A DNA stretch of 64,000 bases from CAZFLY01 sp964519995 (GTDB taxonomy: Bacteria; Planctomycetota; Phycisphaerae; Sedimentisphaerales; Anaerobacaceae). The position numbers were made by a program, and so were the translations under genes. Below the pieces are notes generated by a model. That model did no database searches. It was not told the origin of the DNA and saw nothing but the letters and a program-made list of their open reading frames with translations. Location: positions 3,881-67,880 of the forward strand of contig CAZFLY010000004.1 of assembly GCA_964519995.1 (NCBI GenBank). The letters are read 5' to 3'. This document shows positions 52,224-60,148 of the stretch, piece after piece (positions within the stretch are counted from its first letter, which is position 1; each line of letters opens with the position of its first letter).

Positions 52224-52255
52224 AACCACGGATTAACGCGGATTTTCACGGATTA
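52224..52255 (+). repeat. CGCGGATT repeat, copy 3 (inverted)
   Basis: AACCACGGATTAACGCGG then ATTTTCACGGATTA. Read on the plus strand, it matches the minus strand of copies 1 and 2, so it is inverted relative to them. It lies between leuB and the HEPN-like gene, seven bases beyond the latter's stop. Confidence 0.85.
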
Positions 52256-52261
52256 TATAAT

Positions 52262-52975
52262 TCAAAGCAATTCTTCAATCAGTTCTCGTATCCCTTCTAT
52301 CATTGCTCCAACATCTGAATTGTCGAACTTATCCCACTCGGCATGTAAGGCATGATTTCTAATCCCTGCAAATGACTTTACTCTTTTTGCCTTTACAGGG
52401 GTAAAGATATTCGCCTTTACTGATTCGTCAATGAGGGGGTCAAGAGTTTTGTTTTCCGTAATCAGCCCATTCTTCTGGGCAATTTTCTTTGCCGTATCCT
52501 CCAAAACCGCACTTGCCAAAACCGATGATTCGATCTTTCTATTTCCCTTGTGATACTCGGCTGCATGATCCAGAAAATCATCAAATGTTGCACCTGCTAC
52601 AATATACTCAATCTTTCCAAGCAAACCTTGTTCCCATTCATCTTTTGCCCTTGTTAACAACCCAAGCATCTGCACCAGCACACTTGAGGTAACCCCTCGT
52701 TTCAAATCATCATCTGCCAGAAAACGGTCACATTCTTTAGCAATATGTGCTTCGGGTGGTGCTACATAGTGTATAAGGTTCACTGCCGAAGTCAGCCACG
52801 ATCGAAATTCTGGGATTCTTTTCTGTGGGACCCAATATTCATAGCTGTTTTGGTCATATGTTTTATTTCCGTCACGGCTTATTTTTACAAGTGCTGGTCC
52901 TATCGTTCCAATTAAACTTTGGCCTTGATTGATTAGAGCTTCAAATCTATTGTTTATATCTTCTTTCGTTCCCAT
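52262..52975 (-). CDS. HEPN-like protein, accessory gene within the leu operon
   Basis: A 237-residue helical protein. ATG at 52975 follows AAAGG; a GTG six codons earlier is also possible. Near the C-terminus FAGIRNHALHAEWDKF contains RNHALH, the Rx4H motif with Asn in second place found in HEPN-type RNases and many abortive-infection proteins. The middle has LVQMLGLLTRAKDEWEQGLLGKIEYIV and a helical ESSVLASAVLEDTAKKIAQKNGL block, as in Abi-C-like proteins. RNase activity is inferred from the motif only. The composition is AT-richer than the leu genes. It is bracketed by inverted copies of the CGCGGATT repeat. Confidence 0.65.
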   Translation of the reverse strand: MGTKEDINNRFEALINQGQSLIGTIGPALVKISRDGNKTYDQNSYEYWVPQKRIPEFRSWLTSAVNLIHYVAPPEAHIAKECDRFLADDDLKRGVTSSVLVQMLGLLTRAKDEWEQGLLGKIEYIVAGATFDDFLDHAAEYHKGNRKIESSVLASAVLEDTAKKIAQKNGLITENKTLDPLIDESVKANIFTPVKAKRVKSFAGIRNHALHAEWDKFDNSDVGAMIEGIRELIEELL

Positions 52976-53033
52976 ATCAGTATACCTTTCCACTTCTCCG
53001 TTCGTAGATGCGGAAAATACAATTTGAACTTTT

Positions 53034-53070
53034 TAATCCGTGTAAATCCGCGCTAATCCGCGGTTTTTTG
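53034..53070 (-). repeat. CGCGGATT repeat, copy 2
   Basis: On the minus strand AAAAAACCGCGGATTA then GCGCGGATTTACACGGATTA. The TAG stop of the GxxExxY gene (53053-53055) lies inside it. Same orientation as copy 1 at 53470-53506. Confidence 0.9.
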
Positions 53071-53451
53071 TCCTTGAAGTACCATCCTCTTATACTTTAA
53101 TGATCGCTCGCCAAAATTTATTAACAGTCCAACTTCAAGTCCTGTTGCCCTCAGATAGTTCAGAATCTGTGCCTCCTCGACGCCCGTAATAGCTTTGAGC
53201 GCCTTAAGTTCGACCAATACTTTCTCTCCCACCAGAAAATCGCACACGAACTGCTTTGCCAACCAACCTTTGTAAAAAACATCAATGCCTTTCTGTCTTT
53301 CGTAACGTACCTTACGGAGGTCAAATTCTATTGCCAAAGCTTCTTCATACACACTCTCAAGAAATCCGCTGCCGATAGTCTTGTGCACTTCCATAGCCGC
53401 ACCAATAATCTCTCTTGTCAAATCGGAATACAATAAATCTGATTCAGCCAC
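53053..53451 (-). CDS. GxxExxY protein (PDDEXK-like), accessory gene within the leu operon
   Basis: A 132-residue GxxExxY-family protein. It starts at GTG with AAAGAG upstream. The defining motif is GSGFLESVYEEAL near residue 28; YERQKGIDVFYKGWLAKQFVCDFLV and KVLVELKALKAI supply the D...ExK pattern of a PDDEXK-type fold; the end has INFGERSLKYKRMV. The nuclease role is predicted, not demonstrated. The last residues GQKTAD and the stop are encoded by repeat copy 2, exactly as LeuD ends in KKTAD from copy 1. The gene is inserted between leuD and the HEPN-like gene. Confidence 0.88.
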   Translation of the reverse strand: MAESDLLYSDLTREIIGAAMEVHKTIGSGFLESVYEEALAIEFDLRKVRYERQKGIDVFYKGWLAKQFVCDFLVGEKVLVELKALKAITGVEEAQILNYLRATGLEVGLLINFGERSLKYKRMVLQGQKTAD

Positions 53452-53469
53452 TTTTTTTCTCTTTATTGA

Positions 53470-53506
53470 AATCCGTGTAAATCCGCGTTAATCCGCGGTT
53501 TTTTTT
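53470..53506 (-). repeat. CGCGGATT repeat, copy 1
   Basis: On the minus strand AAAAAAACCGCGGATTAA then CGCGGATTTACACGGATT. Internally it is three near-copies of a ten-base unit (CCGCGGATTA, ACGCGGATTT, ACACGGATT). It supplies the last codons and the TAA stop of leuD (53488-53490). Confidence 0.9.
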
Positions 53507-53973
53507 ATGTGTTCCAGCAGTCCGCCGTCGTTAATTATTTCAAGTGCAAAGTCCGGCAGCGGATTAAATCTAATATCTATACCAGCAGTTTGATCCTTAA
53601 TCAAGCCGGCTTCATAGTCAATCTCAAGTTCATCGCCGTCTTTTATCTTCTCGGCGGCCTCAGCCGACTCAATAAGATAGAAGCCGTTGTTTATTGCGTT
53701 TCGATAGAAAATTCTGGCGAAAGATTTAGCAATTACAGTCTGGATACCCACTCCGCGGATAGCCCAGATGGCGTGCTCTCTCGACGAGCCGCAGCCGAAA
53801 TCTTCACCGGCTACAATTACGTCATCTGCTTGAACCTTCTTTACAAACTCTGCATCCAAATCTTCCAGACAGTGCTTCGCCAGCTCCGCTTGATCATCTG
53901 TATTGAGATAGCGCGCAGGTATAATTTCATCGGTATTTATGTGATCCCTATTATACACGTGTGCCTTAGTCAT
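53488..53973 (-). CDS. leuD: 3-isopropylmalate dehydratase small subunit
   Basis: A 161-residue swivel domain subunit. NTDEIIPARYL opens it, GEDFGCGSSREHAIWAIRGVGIQTVIAKSFARIFYRNAINNGF holds the substrate-binding GCGSSREH motif. It pairs with LeuC to isomerise 2-isopropylmalate to 3-isopropylmalate. The gene follows leuC by 31 bases. Its C-terminal KKTAD and stop come from the CGCGGATT repeat, so the native end may have been replaced; the functional core is intact. Confidence 0.93.
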   Translation of the reverse strand: MTKAHVYNRDHINTDEIIPARYLNTDDQAELAKHCLEDLDAEFVKKVQADDVIVAGEDFGCGSSREHAIWAIRGVGIQTVIAKSFARIFYRNAINNGFYLIESAEAAEKIKDGDELEIDYEAGLIKDQTAGIDIRFNPLPDFALEIINDGGLLEHIKKTAD

Positions 53974-54004
53974 AATTTCACCTATTCTAAATCTCGAATT
54001 TCCA

Positions 54005-55267
54005 TCAGAGGTATTCTCTTGGGTCCGTCAACTTTCCTTCAATCGCGCTTGCCGCTGCTGTTGCGGGACTTGCTAAATATACTTCACTCTTTGGATGTCC
54101 CATTCGGCCAACGAAATTGCGATTAGTAGTGCTAACACACTTTTCACCTTCAGCTAACACACCCATGAATCCGCCCAGACATGCCCCACACGTCGGTGCA
54201 GCAATCACACAGCCGGCATCGTAAAATATATCGAACAGGTCTTCATCTTTCGCCTGCTTCCAGATTGTCGGCGTGGCTGGCACAATTATCGTGCGGATCG
54301 CAACTTGTTTTCCTTTGAGGATTTTCGCTGCAATCCTCAAATCTTCAATCCTACCATTTGTGCAACTGCCAATATAGGCTTGGTCCATTTGTTTGGCGGA
54401 ACACTCCGATATCGTGACGCCATTGCTTGGCAGATGCGGCAAAGCCACCATCGGCTCGATCTTCGAGCAGTCAAACTCCTCCACCTCCTCATATTTGGCG
54501 TCGCTATTCGACTCATAAATGGTGTAGTCTTTTTTATCCTTGAGATGCTCATCGAGATACTGCTTCGTTGTCTGATCAAAACCGATTATTCCATTCTTGG
54601 CGCCTGCCTCGATAGCCATGTTCGTCATTGTCATGCGTGCTTCCATTGACATACTTTTTAGGGCTGAACCTGTGAATTCCATCGCCTTATAAAGCGTGCC
54701 ATCGACGCCGATCCTCGCTATAACGGCAAGAATGACATCTTTGCTGTAAACGCCGGGTCCGAGTTTTCCACTGAGCACGAACTTCATCGAAGCCGGCACA
54801 CGGAACCAGAGCTTTCCCGTAGCGATCGCAGCCGCAAGGTCGGTCGAGCCGACCCCTGTGCTAAAGGCGGCGAATGCCCCGTATGTACAGGTATGTGAGT
54901 CGGGTCCGATGATGACTTCGCCGGGCCGAATATGTCCCTGCTCAGGCAGTAGCGCGTGACAGACGCCGGCCCTTCCGAGCTTGTAGTAATATTTGATATT
55001 GTGTCGCCTTGCCCACTGGTCGAGTCTTTTATGCAGCTCGGCGCTTTTTATGTCTTTGGCTGGCTGGAAATGGTCGGGCGTAACAATAATTTTTTCTCTG
55101 TCGAAGACTTTATCAATACCTCGCGTTTCGAGCATGGATACAGCCGGCGGCCCAGTCACATCTATAAAAAGCACAACATCAAGCTGAGCATCTACAAGTT
55201 CACCCGGCCGAACACTATTTTTATTAGCTGCTCGTGCTAAAATCTTTTCAGTAATCGTCATGCCCAT
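54005..55267 (-). CDS. leuC: 3-isopropylmalate dehydratase large subunit
   Basis: A 420-residue aconitase-family subunit. ATG at 55267 follows AGGATAAATATT; the second ATG two codons on is an alternative. MTITEKILARAANK is the usual start. HALLPEQGHIRPGEVIIGPDSHTCTYGAFAAFSTGVGSTD carries substrate residues and the first cluster cysteine, and YIGSCTNGRIEDLRIAA and CGACLGG the others of the 4Fe-4S cluster. It is the homoaconitase-like small type. It lies between leuA and leuD. Confidence 0.92.
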   Translation of the reverse strand: MGMTITEKILARAANKNSVRPGELVDAQLDVVLFIDVTGPPAVSMLETRGIDKVFDREKIIVTPDHFQPAKDIKSAELHKRLDQWARRHNIKYYYKLGRAGVCHALLPEQGHIRPGEVIIGPDSHTCTYGAFAAFSTGVGSTDLAAAIATGKLWFRVPASMKFVLSGKLGPGVYSKDVILAVIARIGVDGTLYKAMEFTGSALKSMSMEARMTMTNMAIEAGAKNGIIGFDQTTKQYLDEHLKDKKDYTIYESNSDAKYEEVEEFDCSKIEPMVALPHLPSNGVTISECSAKQMDQAYIGSCTNGRIEDLRIAAKILKGKQVAIRTIIVPATPTIWKQAKDEDLFDIFYDAGCVIAAPTCGACLGGFMGVLAEGEKCVSTTNRNFVGRMGHPKSEVYLASPATAAASAIEGKLTDPREYL

Positions 55268-55346
55268 AATATTTATCCTAATCTTGTATTGCCTGCCCTC
55301 CATAGCCCGAAGGGCGTCGGAGGGTCATTCCCATTTACTATTTATT

Positions 55347-55417
55347 CTCCGTTTAGAATTTTGAGTTTTTGTCATTTGAATTTGTTTAGGATTTAGTGCT
55401 TCAAATTTCGGATTTAC
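55347..55417 (-). repeat. AT-rich AAATCCGAAATTCG repeat, copy 2
   Basis: On the minus strand GTAAATCCGAAATTTGAAG, then CACTAAATCCTAAACAAATTC and CAAAATTCTAAACGGAG, paralleling copy 1 at 45524. It begins directly after the leuA TAA stop. A CCCTCC...GGAGGG hairpin with an inner GCCCTTCGGGC (about 55296-55325) follows before leuC. Confidence 0.65.
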
Positions 55418-56998
55418 TTAAAGTTCTACTTTGAGACCTGGCTCTTCGCCTTTACCCTTGACTGTGACCATGCGGTTTATAGCATCAACGTAGGCCTTGG
55501 CACTTGCCTCGATAATATCCGTCGAGATGCCTCTGCCGATAAAGGTTCTGCCATCCTCGCTTATCCTGACTGTAGCTTCACCAAGCGCTTCTTTTCCGCC
55601 GGTGACGGCTTGTATAGAGTAGTTCTCAAGTTTAGGCGATAAGCCCGTCGCTTGCCTGATAGCCTCATAGGCTGCATCGACCGGGCCGTCACCCCAGGCA
55701 GCAGCCTGTTTAATTTCTTCTTTAGTTTTTATTTTCACACTTGCGGTTGGCAACGTCCCTGTTCCACATGAAACATGTAAGTACTGCAGTTCGAAGGTCT
55801 GCTCCGCAAGTATGTGGATCTCATCGCTGATTATCGCTGCAAGGTCTTCATCGAAGACCTCTTTTTTCTTGTCGGCCACAGCCAAGAATCGTTCATACGT
55901 CTTGTCCAGCTCCTCCTTGGTCAGTGTATATCCCATCTCTTCGAGACGATGGCGAAGACCATGACGACCCGTACGAGCCGTCAGAACCACGCGACTTTCG
56001 CCAAAGCCAACCACTTCAGGGCGCATAATTTCGTAGGTCTCCCGCTTCTTCAGGAACCCGTCCACATGGATTCCGGAGCTATGAGCAAACGCATTGCGTC
56101 CCACGACCGCCTTGTTGGCGGGAACGGGCATTCCCAGCATATCGGCCACCATGCGGCTAGTTCGGTAGAGCTCGCGGGTGTCGATACCTGTTTCCATCTC
56201 CTCAAAAAAGTCCGGTCGTGTATGAATAGCCATAACAACTTCTTCGATCGCCGCGTTACCGGCCCGCTCACCAACGCCGTTGAGAGTGCCTTCCACCTGT
56301 CGGGCGCCGTTCTTTACGCCTGCGAGTGAATTGGCTACGGCCATTCCCAAATCATCATGGCAGTGGACGCTGATTGTAGCCTTGCCGATGTTTGGCACAT
56401 TAGCTTGAATGTCCCTGATAAGAGCACCGTACTGTTCGGGAATTGCGTAGCCGGTCGTATCGGGGATGTTCACGACAGTGGCACCGGCTTCAATCACCGC
56501 CTCAAGTATCTCATAGAGGTAGTTCCGGTCGGCTCGGCCCGAATCCTCAGCGTAAAACTCCACATCGTTGGTATATTGTGCAGCTTGCTTAACGGCTTCG
56601 ACAGCCATCTTCAGGATGGTGGCCTGCTTTTGGCCCATCGTCTTGCCATACTTATCATCAGCGAATTTTCCCGCGATGTGGATCTCGGAAACACCGATAC
56701 CGGTGTGGATGCGGGACCGCCTGGCTTTGGCCAGTGCTTTTCTGCAAACCTCAATATCCTCAGCTATAGCTCGAGTTAGGCCGCAGATGATAGGGCCTTC
56801 TATTTGTTCTGATATAAGGCGCACCGCCTCGAAATCTTCGGGCGAAGAAGCGGGGAATCCTGCTTCTATGACGTCAACATTAAGCCGAGTTAACTGCCGG
56901 GCGATTTCGAGCTTCTCTCTTGCTCCTAATCGGGTGCCGGCGGCCTGCTCGCCGTCGCGCAACGTAGTATCGAAAATCATAATTCTTTCTTTAGACAT
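55418..56998 (-). CDS. leuA: 2-isopropylmalate synthase
   Basis: A 526-residue enzyme condensing acetyl-CoA and 2-oxoisovalerate, the committing step of leucine synthesis. ATG at 56998 has GGAGAAAAACAG upstream. RIMIFDTTLRDGEQAAG is the opening of the TIM barrel with the catalytic Arg-Asp. SVHCHDDLGMAVANSLAGVKNGARQVEGTLNGVGERAGNA holds the metal histidines and GERAGN motif. The C-terminal LeuA dimer domain (HVSCGTGTLPTASVKI, AYEAIRQATGL) mediates leucine feedback. It is the first gene of the leu run. The 340-base region upstream shows a CTGCGCC/GGCGCAG hairpin but no T-box. Confidence 0.94.
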   Translation of the reverse strand: MSKERIMIFDTTLRDGEQAAGTRLGAREKLEIARQLTRLNVDVIEAGFPASSPEDFEAVRLISEQIEGPIICGLTRAIAEDIEVCRKALAKARRSRIHTGIGVSEIHIAGKFADDKYGKTMGQKQATILKMAVEAVKQAAQYTNDVEFYAEDSGRADRNYLYEILEAVIEAGATVVNIPDTTGYAIPEQYGALIRDIQANVPNIGKATISVHCHDDLGMAVANSLAGVKNGARQVEGTLNGVGERAGNAAIEEVVMAIHTRPDFFEEMETGIDTRELYRTSRMVADMLGMPVPANKAVVGRNAFAHSSGIHVDGFLKKRETYEIMRPEVVGFGESRVVLTARTGRHGLRHRLEEMGYTLTKEELDKTYERFLAVADKKKEVFDEDLAAIISDEIHILAEQTFELQYLHVSCGTGTLPTASVKIKTKEEIKQAAAWGDGPVDAAYEAIRQATGLSPKLENYSIQAVTGGKEALGEATVRISEDGRTFIGRGISTDIIEASAKAYVDAINRMVTVKGKGEEPGLKVEL

Positions 56999-57406
56999 CT
57001 GTTTTTCTCCAGAAAAATTGTATCGATTGAGGCTAATTATGCCCAAGCAGGACCAAAAAGCCAAGAATTTACGAAAAAAGCCAATATTTATAGTGTAGAG
57101 ATGGTGTGATTACTGCGCCTGGCGGCGCAGCAATAGCAAGCTAAGGCCAAGACTAGCCTGAAATGAAGAACAGATTATGTGGTTATCGTGCATCAATCAA
57201 ATTATACAATAATCGGAAATCCTGGCAAGGAAAATTTTAAGTGCAACGGAAAATTATAGCGGGCATTTTGCGCAGGTTCAGCCATAAAGCACTTTTCACG
57301 CTCAGCTACGCTGAACTGGACAATGCGACGATAATCTGATAAATTGCGGATTCACTTTAACGTGCATAATAAGTTCCAGAAAAAGAATCTGATAGACAGA
57401 CTATAT

Positions 57407-59131
57407 ATGGCGAATGATTCCATAGGTGAAAAAAACAACGGCGACGGTTCCCAAAGGCTCGACTTTATTCGGCAGATCGTAGCCGATGATCTTAAAACTG
57501 GTAAATGGGGTGGTCAGGTTGTAACACGGTTTCCGCCTGAGCCGAATGGCTATCTACATATTGGACACGCAAAGAGTATCTGTCTGAACTTCGGCATCGC
57601 AACAGAGTTCGATGGCAGGTGCCACCTGCGCTTCGATGACACCAATCCCGAAAAAGAAGAGCAAGAGTACGTCAATTCCATCATCGAGGATGTGCGCTGG
57701 CTCGGCTGGGACTGGGGTGAGCATCTTTACTATGGCTCCGATTATTTCCAGCAGATGTACGAGTATGCGGTGCAACTAATAAAAAAAGGCAGAGCTTACG
57801 TCTGCGATCTTACATCCGACGAGATCCGCGAATATCGCGGCACACTCACTGAGCCGGGAAAGAATAGTCCACACCGCGACCGCAGCATCGAGGAAAATCT
57901 TGAACTATTTGAGAGCATGCGCAAAGGTGAATTTCCCGATGGTTCCCGCACGCTCCGCGCAAAAATTGATATGGCCCATCCAAACCTCAACATGCGCGAC
58001 CCGGTGATGTACCGAATCCTTCACGCAACGCACCATCGCACAGGCGATAAATGGTGCATATACCCGATGTACGACTGGGCTCACGGACTTGAAGATTCCA
58101 TTGAAGAAATCACACATTCTATCTGCACGCTTGAGTTCGAGAATCATCGGCCTTTGTATGACTGGTTCCTCAATGAGCTTGGCATCCACCACCCCCAACA
58201 GATAGAATTTGCCCGGCTGAACCTATCTTATACCATAATGAGTAAACGCAGGCTATTGAAACTCGTACGCGATGGTCACGTTAAAGGCTGGGATGATCCC
58301 CGTATGCCGACAATATCCGGCCTTCGCAGACGAGGTTATTCGCCCGAATCCATCCGCAACTTTTGCAAAGTCATCGGTGTAAACAAATTCAACAGTACCA
58401 TCGACATTGCGCTTTTAGAGCACTGCGTGCGCGAGGACCTTAACAAAACTTCACCTCGCGTGATGGCAGTACTTAGACCACTGAAAGTTATCATTGATAA
58501 TTATCCAGAAAATCAGGTCGAACAATTCGACGCTATAAACAATCCGGAGGACGCTTCTGCCGGCACTCGCAAAGTTCCATTCTCAAGAGAATTGTATATC
58601 GAGCGCGATGATTTCATGGAGGAACCGCCCAAAAAGTTCTATCGGCTGGCTCCTGGCAGAGAGGTTCGGCTGCGATACGCGTATTTCGTTCACTGTACCG
58701 ATGTTATCAAAAATAATAAAGGGGAAATTATCGAGCTGCATTGCACGTATGATCCTGCGACGCGAGGCGGCGACGCTCCGGATGGCAGAAAGGTAAAGGC
58801 AACTCTTCACTGGGTCAGCGCCGGTCATTCGCTGGATGCGGAAGTTCGCTTATATGACCATTTATTTACGAAGGAAAATCCTGATGATGCGCCCGAAGGA
58901 CAGGATTTTACTGTAAACTTCAACCCCAATTCTCTAAAAGTGCTCACCGGCTGCAAGGTTGAGCCATCGCTGAAAAATGCAAAACCACTTCAGCGTTTTC
59001 AATTTGAAAGGCTTGGTTATTTCTGCGTCGATCCCGACACCACTAGCAGCAACCTCGTCTTCAACCGCACCGTCACGCTACGTGACGAATGGGCGAAAAT
59101 CCAAAAAACAAAACAGGAGCCAAGCAGGTGA
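57407..59131 (+). CDS. glnS: Glutaminyl-tRNA synthetase
   Basis: A 574-residue class I synthetase. VVTRFPPEPNGYLHIGHAKSICLNFGIA holds the HIGH motif near residue 51. RFDDTNPEKEEQEYV, the GlnRS signature, and YTIMSKRRLLKLV, its KMSKS variant, follow. The beta-barrel anticodon domains cover the last 220 residues. The ATG at 57407 gives the normal N-terminus; a TTG 21 codons upstream would extend it. Its presence means this organism charges tRNA(Gln) directly. Its TGA stop overlaps the next gene as GTGA. Confidence 0.94.
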   Translation: MANDSIGEKNNGDGSQRLDFIRQIVADDLKTGKWGGQVVTRFPPEPNGYLHIGHAKSICLNFGIATEFDGRCHLRFDDTNPEKEEQEYVNSIIEDVRWLGWDWGEHLYYGSDYFQQMYEYAVQLIKKGRAYVCDLTSDEIREYRGTLTEPGKNSPHRDRSIEENLELFESMRKGEFPDGSRTLRAKIDMAHPNLNMRDPVMYRILHATHHRTGDKWCIYPMYDWAHGLEDSIEEITHSICTLEFENHRPLYDWFLNELGIHHPQQIEFARLNLSYTIMSKRRLLKLVRDGHVKGWDDPRMPTISGLRRRGYSPESIRNFCKVIGVNKFNSTIDIALLEHCVREDLNKTSPRVMAVLRPLKVIIDNYPENQVEQFDAINNPEDASAGTRKVPFSRELYIERDDFMEEPPKKFYRLAPGREVRLRYAYFVHCTDVIKNNKGEIIELHCTYDPATRGGDAPDGRKVKATLHWVSAGHSLDAEVRLYDHLFTKENPDDAPEGQDFTVNFNPNSLKVLTGCKVEPSLKNAKPLQRFQFERLGYFCVDPDTTSSNLVFNRTVTLRDEWAKIQKTKQEPSR

Positions 59132-59631
59132 CAAACGAAGTCCCAAAGCATATGGTCAGAATGGGGATACTCATAGTAAATCTTCAGTCACTCGAATTTG
59201 CCCTACGTGCCTTTTTATATAATGATGAGGCAGGTTGCAAGAAAGATACGAAGCCTGAATTCCTTGAAAACATAAAGTATGGAGACCAAGTTCCTGAGAA
59301 TGCGTTTACAAATTATGATTCCTTAAGGGAATTAATCAAAAAATATAATGGCAAGATACGAAGCTATGACCCTGACTTGTGCATTGTTGAAGATTTGGTG
59401 TGTATTCGCGATGCCCTTGCACACGGACGCATTGCGAGTAAGGTCCCTTCAACGAATGAGCCCTGCAAACTGGTGAAATATGACAAACCATCGAATGGGA
59501 AAGTTCGTGTGACTCATTGCGTAATTCTGACAAAGGATTGGTTTGATCGAGAAATCAAGCGTGTTTATGAAGCTATTCAAAAGGCGAGTAAGGCGAACGA
59601 GAAATTTCATAACACAAGCACTTCTTTGTGA
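59128..59631 (+). CDS. HEPN-like small protein coupled to glnS
   Basis: A 167-residue protein starting at GTG in a GTGA overlap with the glnS stop, with AGGAG eight bases upstream. The N-terminal half has MVRMGILIVNLQSLEFALRAFLYN. EDLVCIRDALAHGRIA contains RDALAH, again the R(N/D)x3H pattern of HEPN-type RNases. Lysine-rich sequence closes the chain (KRVYEAIQKASKANEKFH). Composition is AT-richer than glnS. The pattern resembles the gene at 52262-52975 without overall similarity. RNase or toxin activity is inferred only from the motif. Confidence 0.6.
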   Translation: MTNEVPKHMVRMGILIVNLQSLEFALRAFLYNDEAGCKKDTKPEFLENIKYGDQVPENAFTNYDSLRELIKKYNGKIRSYDPDLCIVEDLVCIRDALAHGRIASKVPSTNEPCKLVKYDKPSNGKVRVTHCVILTKDWFDREIKRVYEAIQKASKANEKFHNTSTSL

Positions 59632-59713
59632 ACCTTTTTAAAAGTCACCTTCGAAGGGTACGTCTATACAAGATCAGCTACATGTGGATTAATGCTTCCA
59701 CCTATCAAATTGA

Positions 59714-59745
59714 ACCGCTGCCTTACGGTCGCGGCTCTGTTTTGA
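59714..59745 (+). repeat. Dispersed GC-rich repeat, copy 2 (ACGGTCGC...GCTCTGTTTTG)
   Basis: ACCGCTGCCTTACGGTCGC then GGCTCTGTTTTGA, 27 of 31 bases identical to the minus strand of 12607-12637. It ends six bases before the stop codon of the convergent TauE gene. Confidence 0.6.
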
Positions 59746-59750
59746 GATTG

Positions 59751-60110
59751 TTATTTTGTCAAAATCATTTTTATTGCAACCGCAAGTAAGACTACACCGA
59801 ACATCTTTCTTAAAAAAGGCTCAGAAAGTCCTACCACAAATTTTGCCCCAAGCAATCCTCCGAAGAAAAAACCCAGACAAATAAAGGCAGCGATTTTCAC
59901 ATCTACAAAACCTGCTTTATAGTATGTCCATGCTGCCAATAGGCCGATCGGTGGAATCATAAGCGCCAGTGTCGTCCCTTGCGCGGCGTGTTGAGATAAG
60001 CCGAACAGAAAAACAAGAGCAGGTATTACTATAGTACCGCCGCCGAGACCAAACATTCCACTAAACACGCCGGTCAAAAGGCCCAAAAGTATGTAAAGGA
60101 TTATATTCAT
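59751..60110 (-). CDS. Short TauE/SafE-family membrane transporter (half-size)
   Basis: A 119-residue membrane protein with four hydrophobic segments. ATG at 60110 has GGATAAAT upstream. LLGLLTGVFSGMFGLGGGTIVIPALVFLFGLSQHAAQGTTLALMIP is the N-terminal TauE/SafE repeat, followed by GFVDVKIAAFICLGFFFGGLLGAKFVVGL. Ordinary members are about 250 residues with two such halves; this is one half and would need to dimerise. Family members export sulfite, sulfoacetate or similar anions. It follows trpC with a 38-base gap. Confidence 0.82.
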   Translation of the reverse strand: MNIILYILLGLLTGVFSGMFGLGGGTIVIPALVFLFGLSQHAAQGTTLALMIPPIGLLAAWTYYKAGFVDVKIAAFICLGFFFGGLLGAKFVVGLSEPFLRKMFGVVLLAVAIKMILTK

Positions 60111-60148
60111 ATTTATCCAACCTGTGTGTTTGAATATCAAAACATATA

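Noticed and set aside
56999..57343. T-box or leucine leader before leuA
   Set aside because: No T-box sequence, leader peptide with leucine run or terminator was found.
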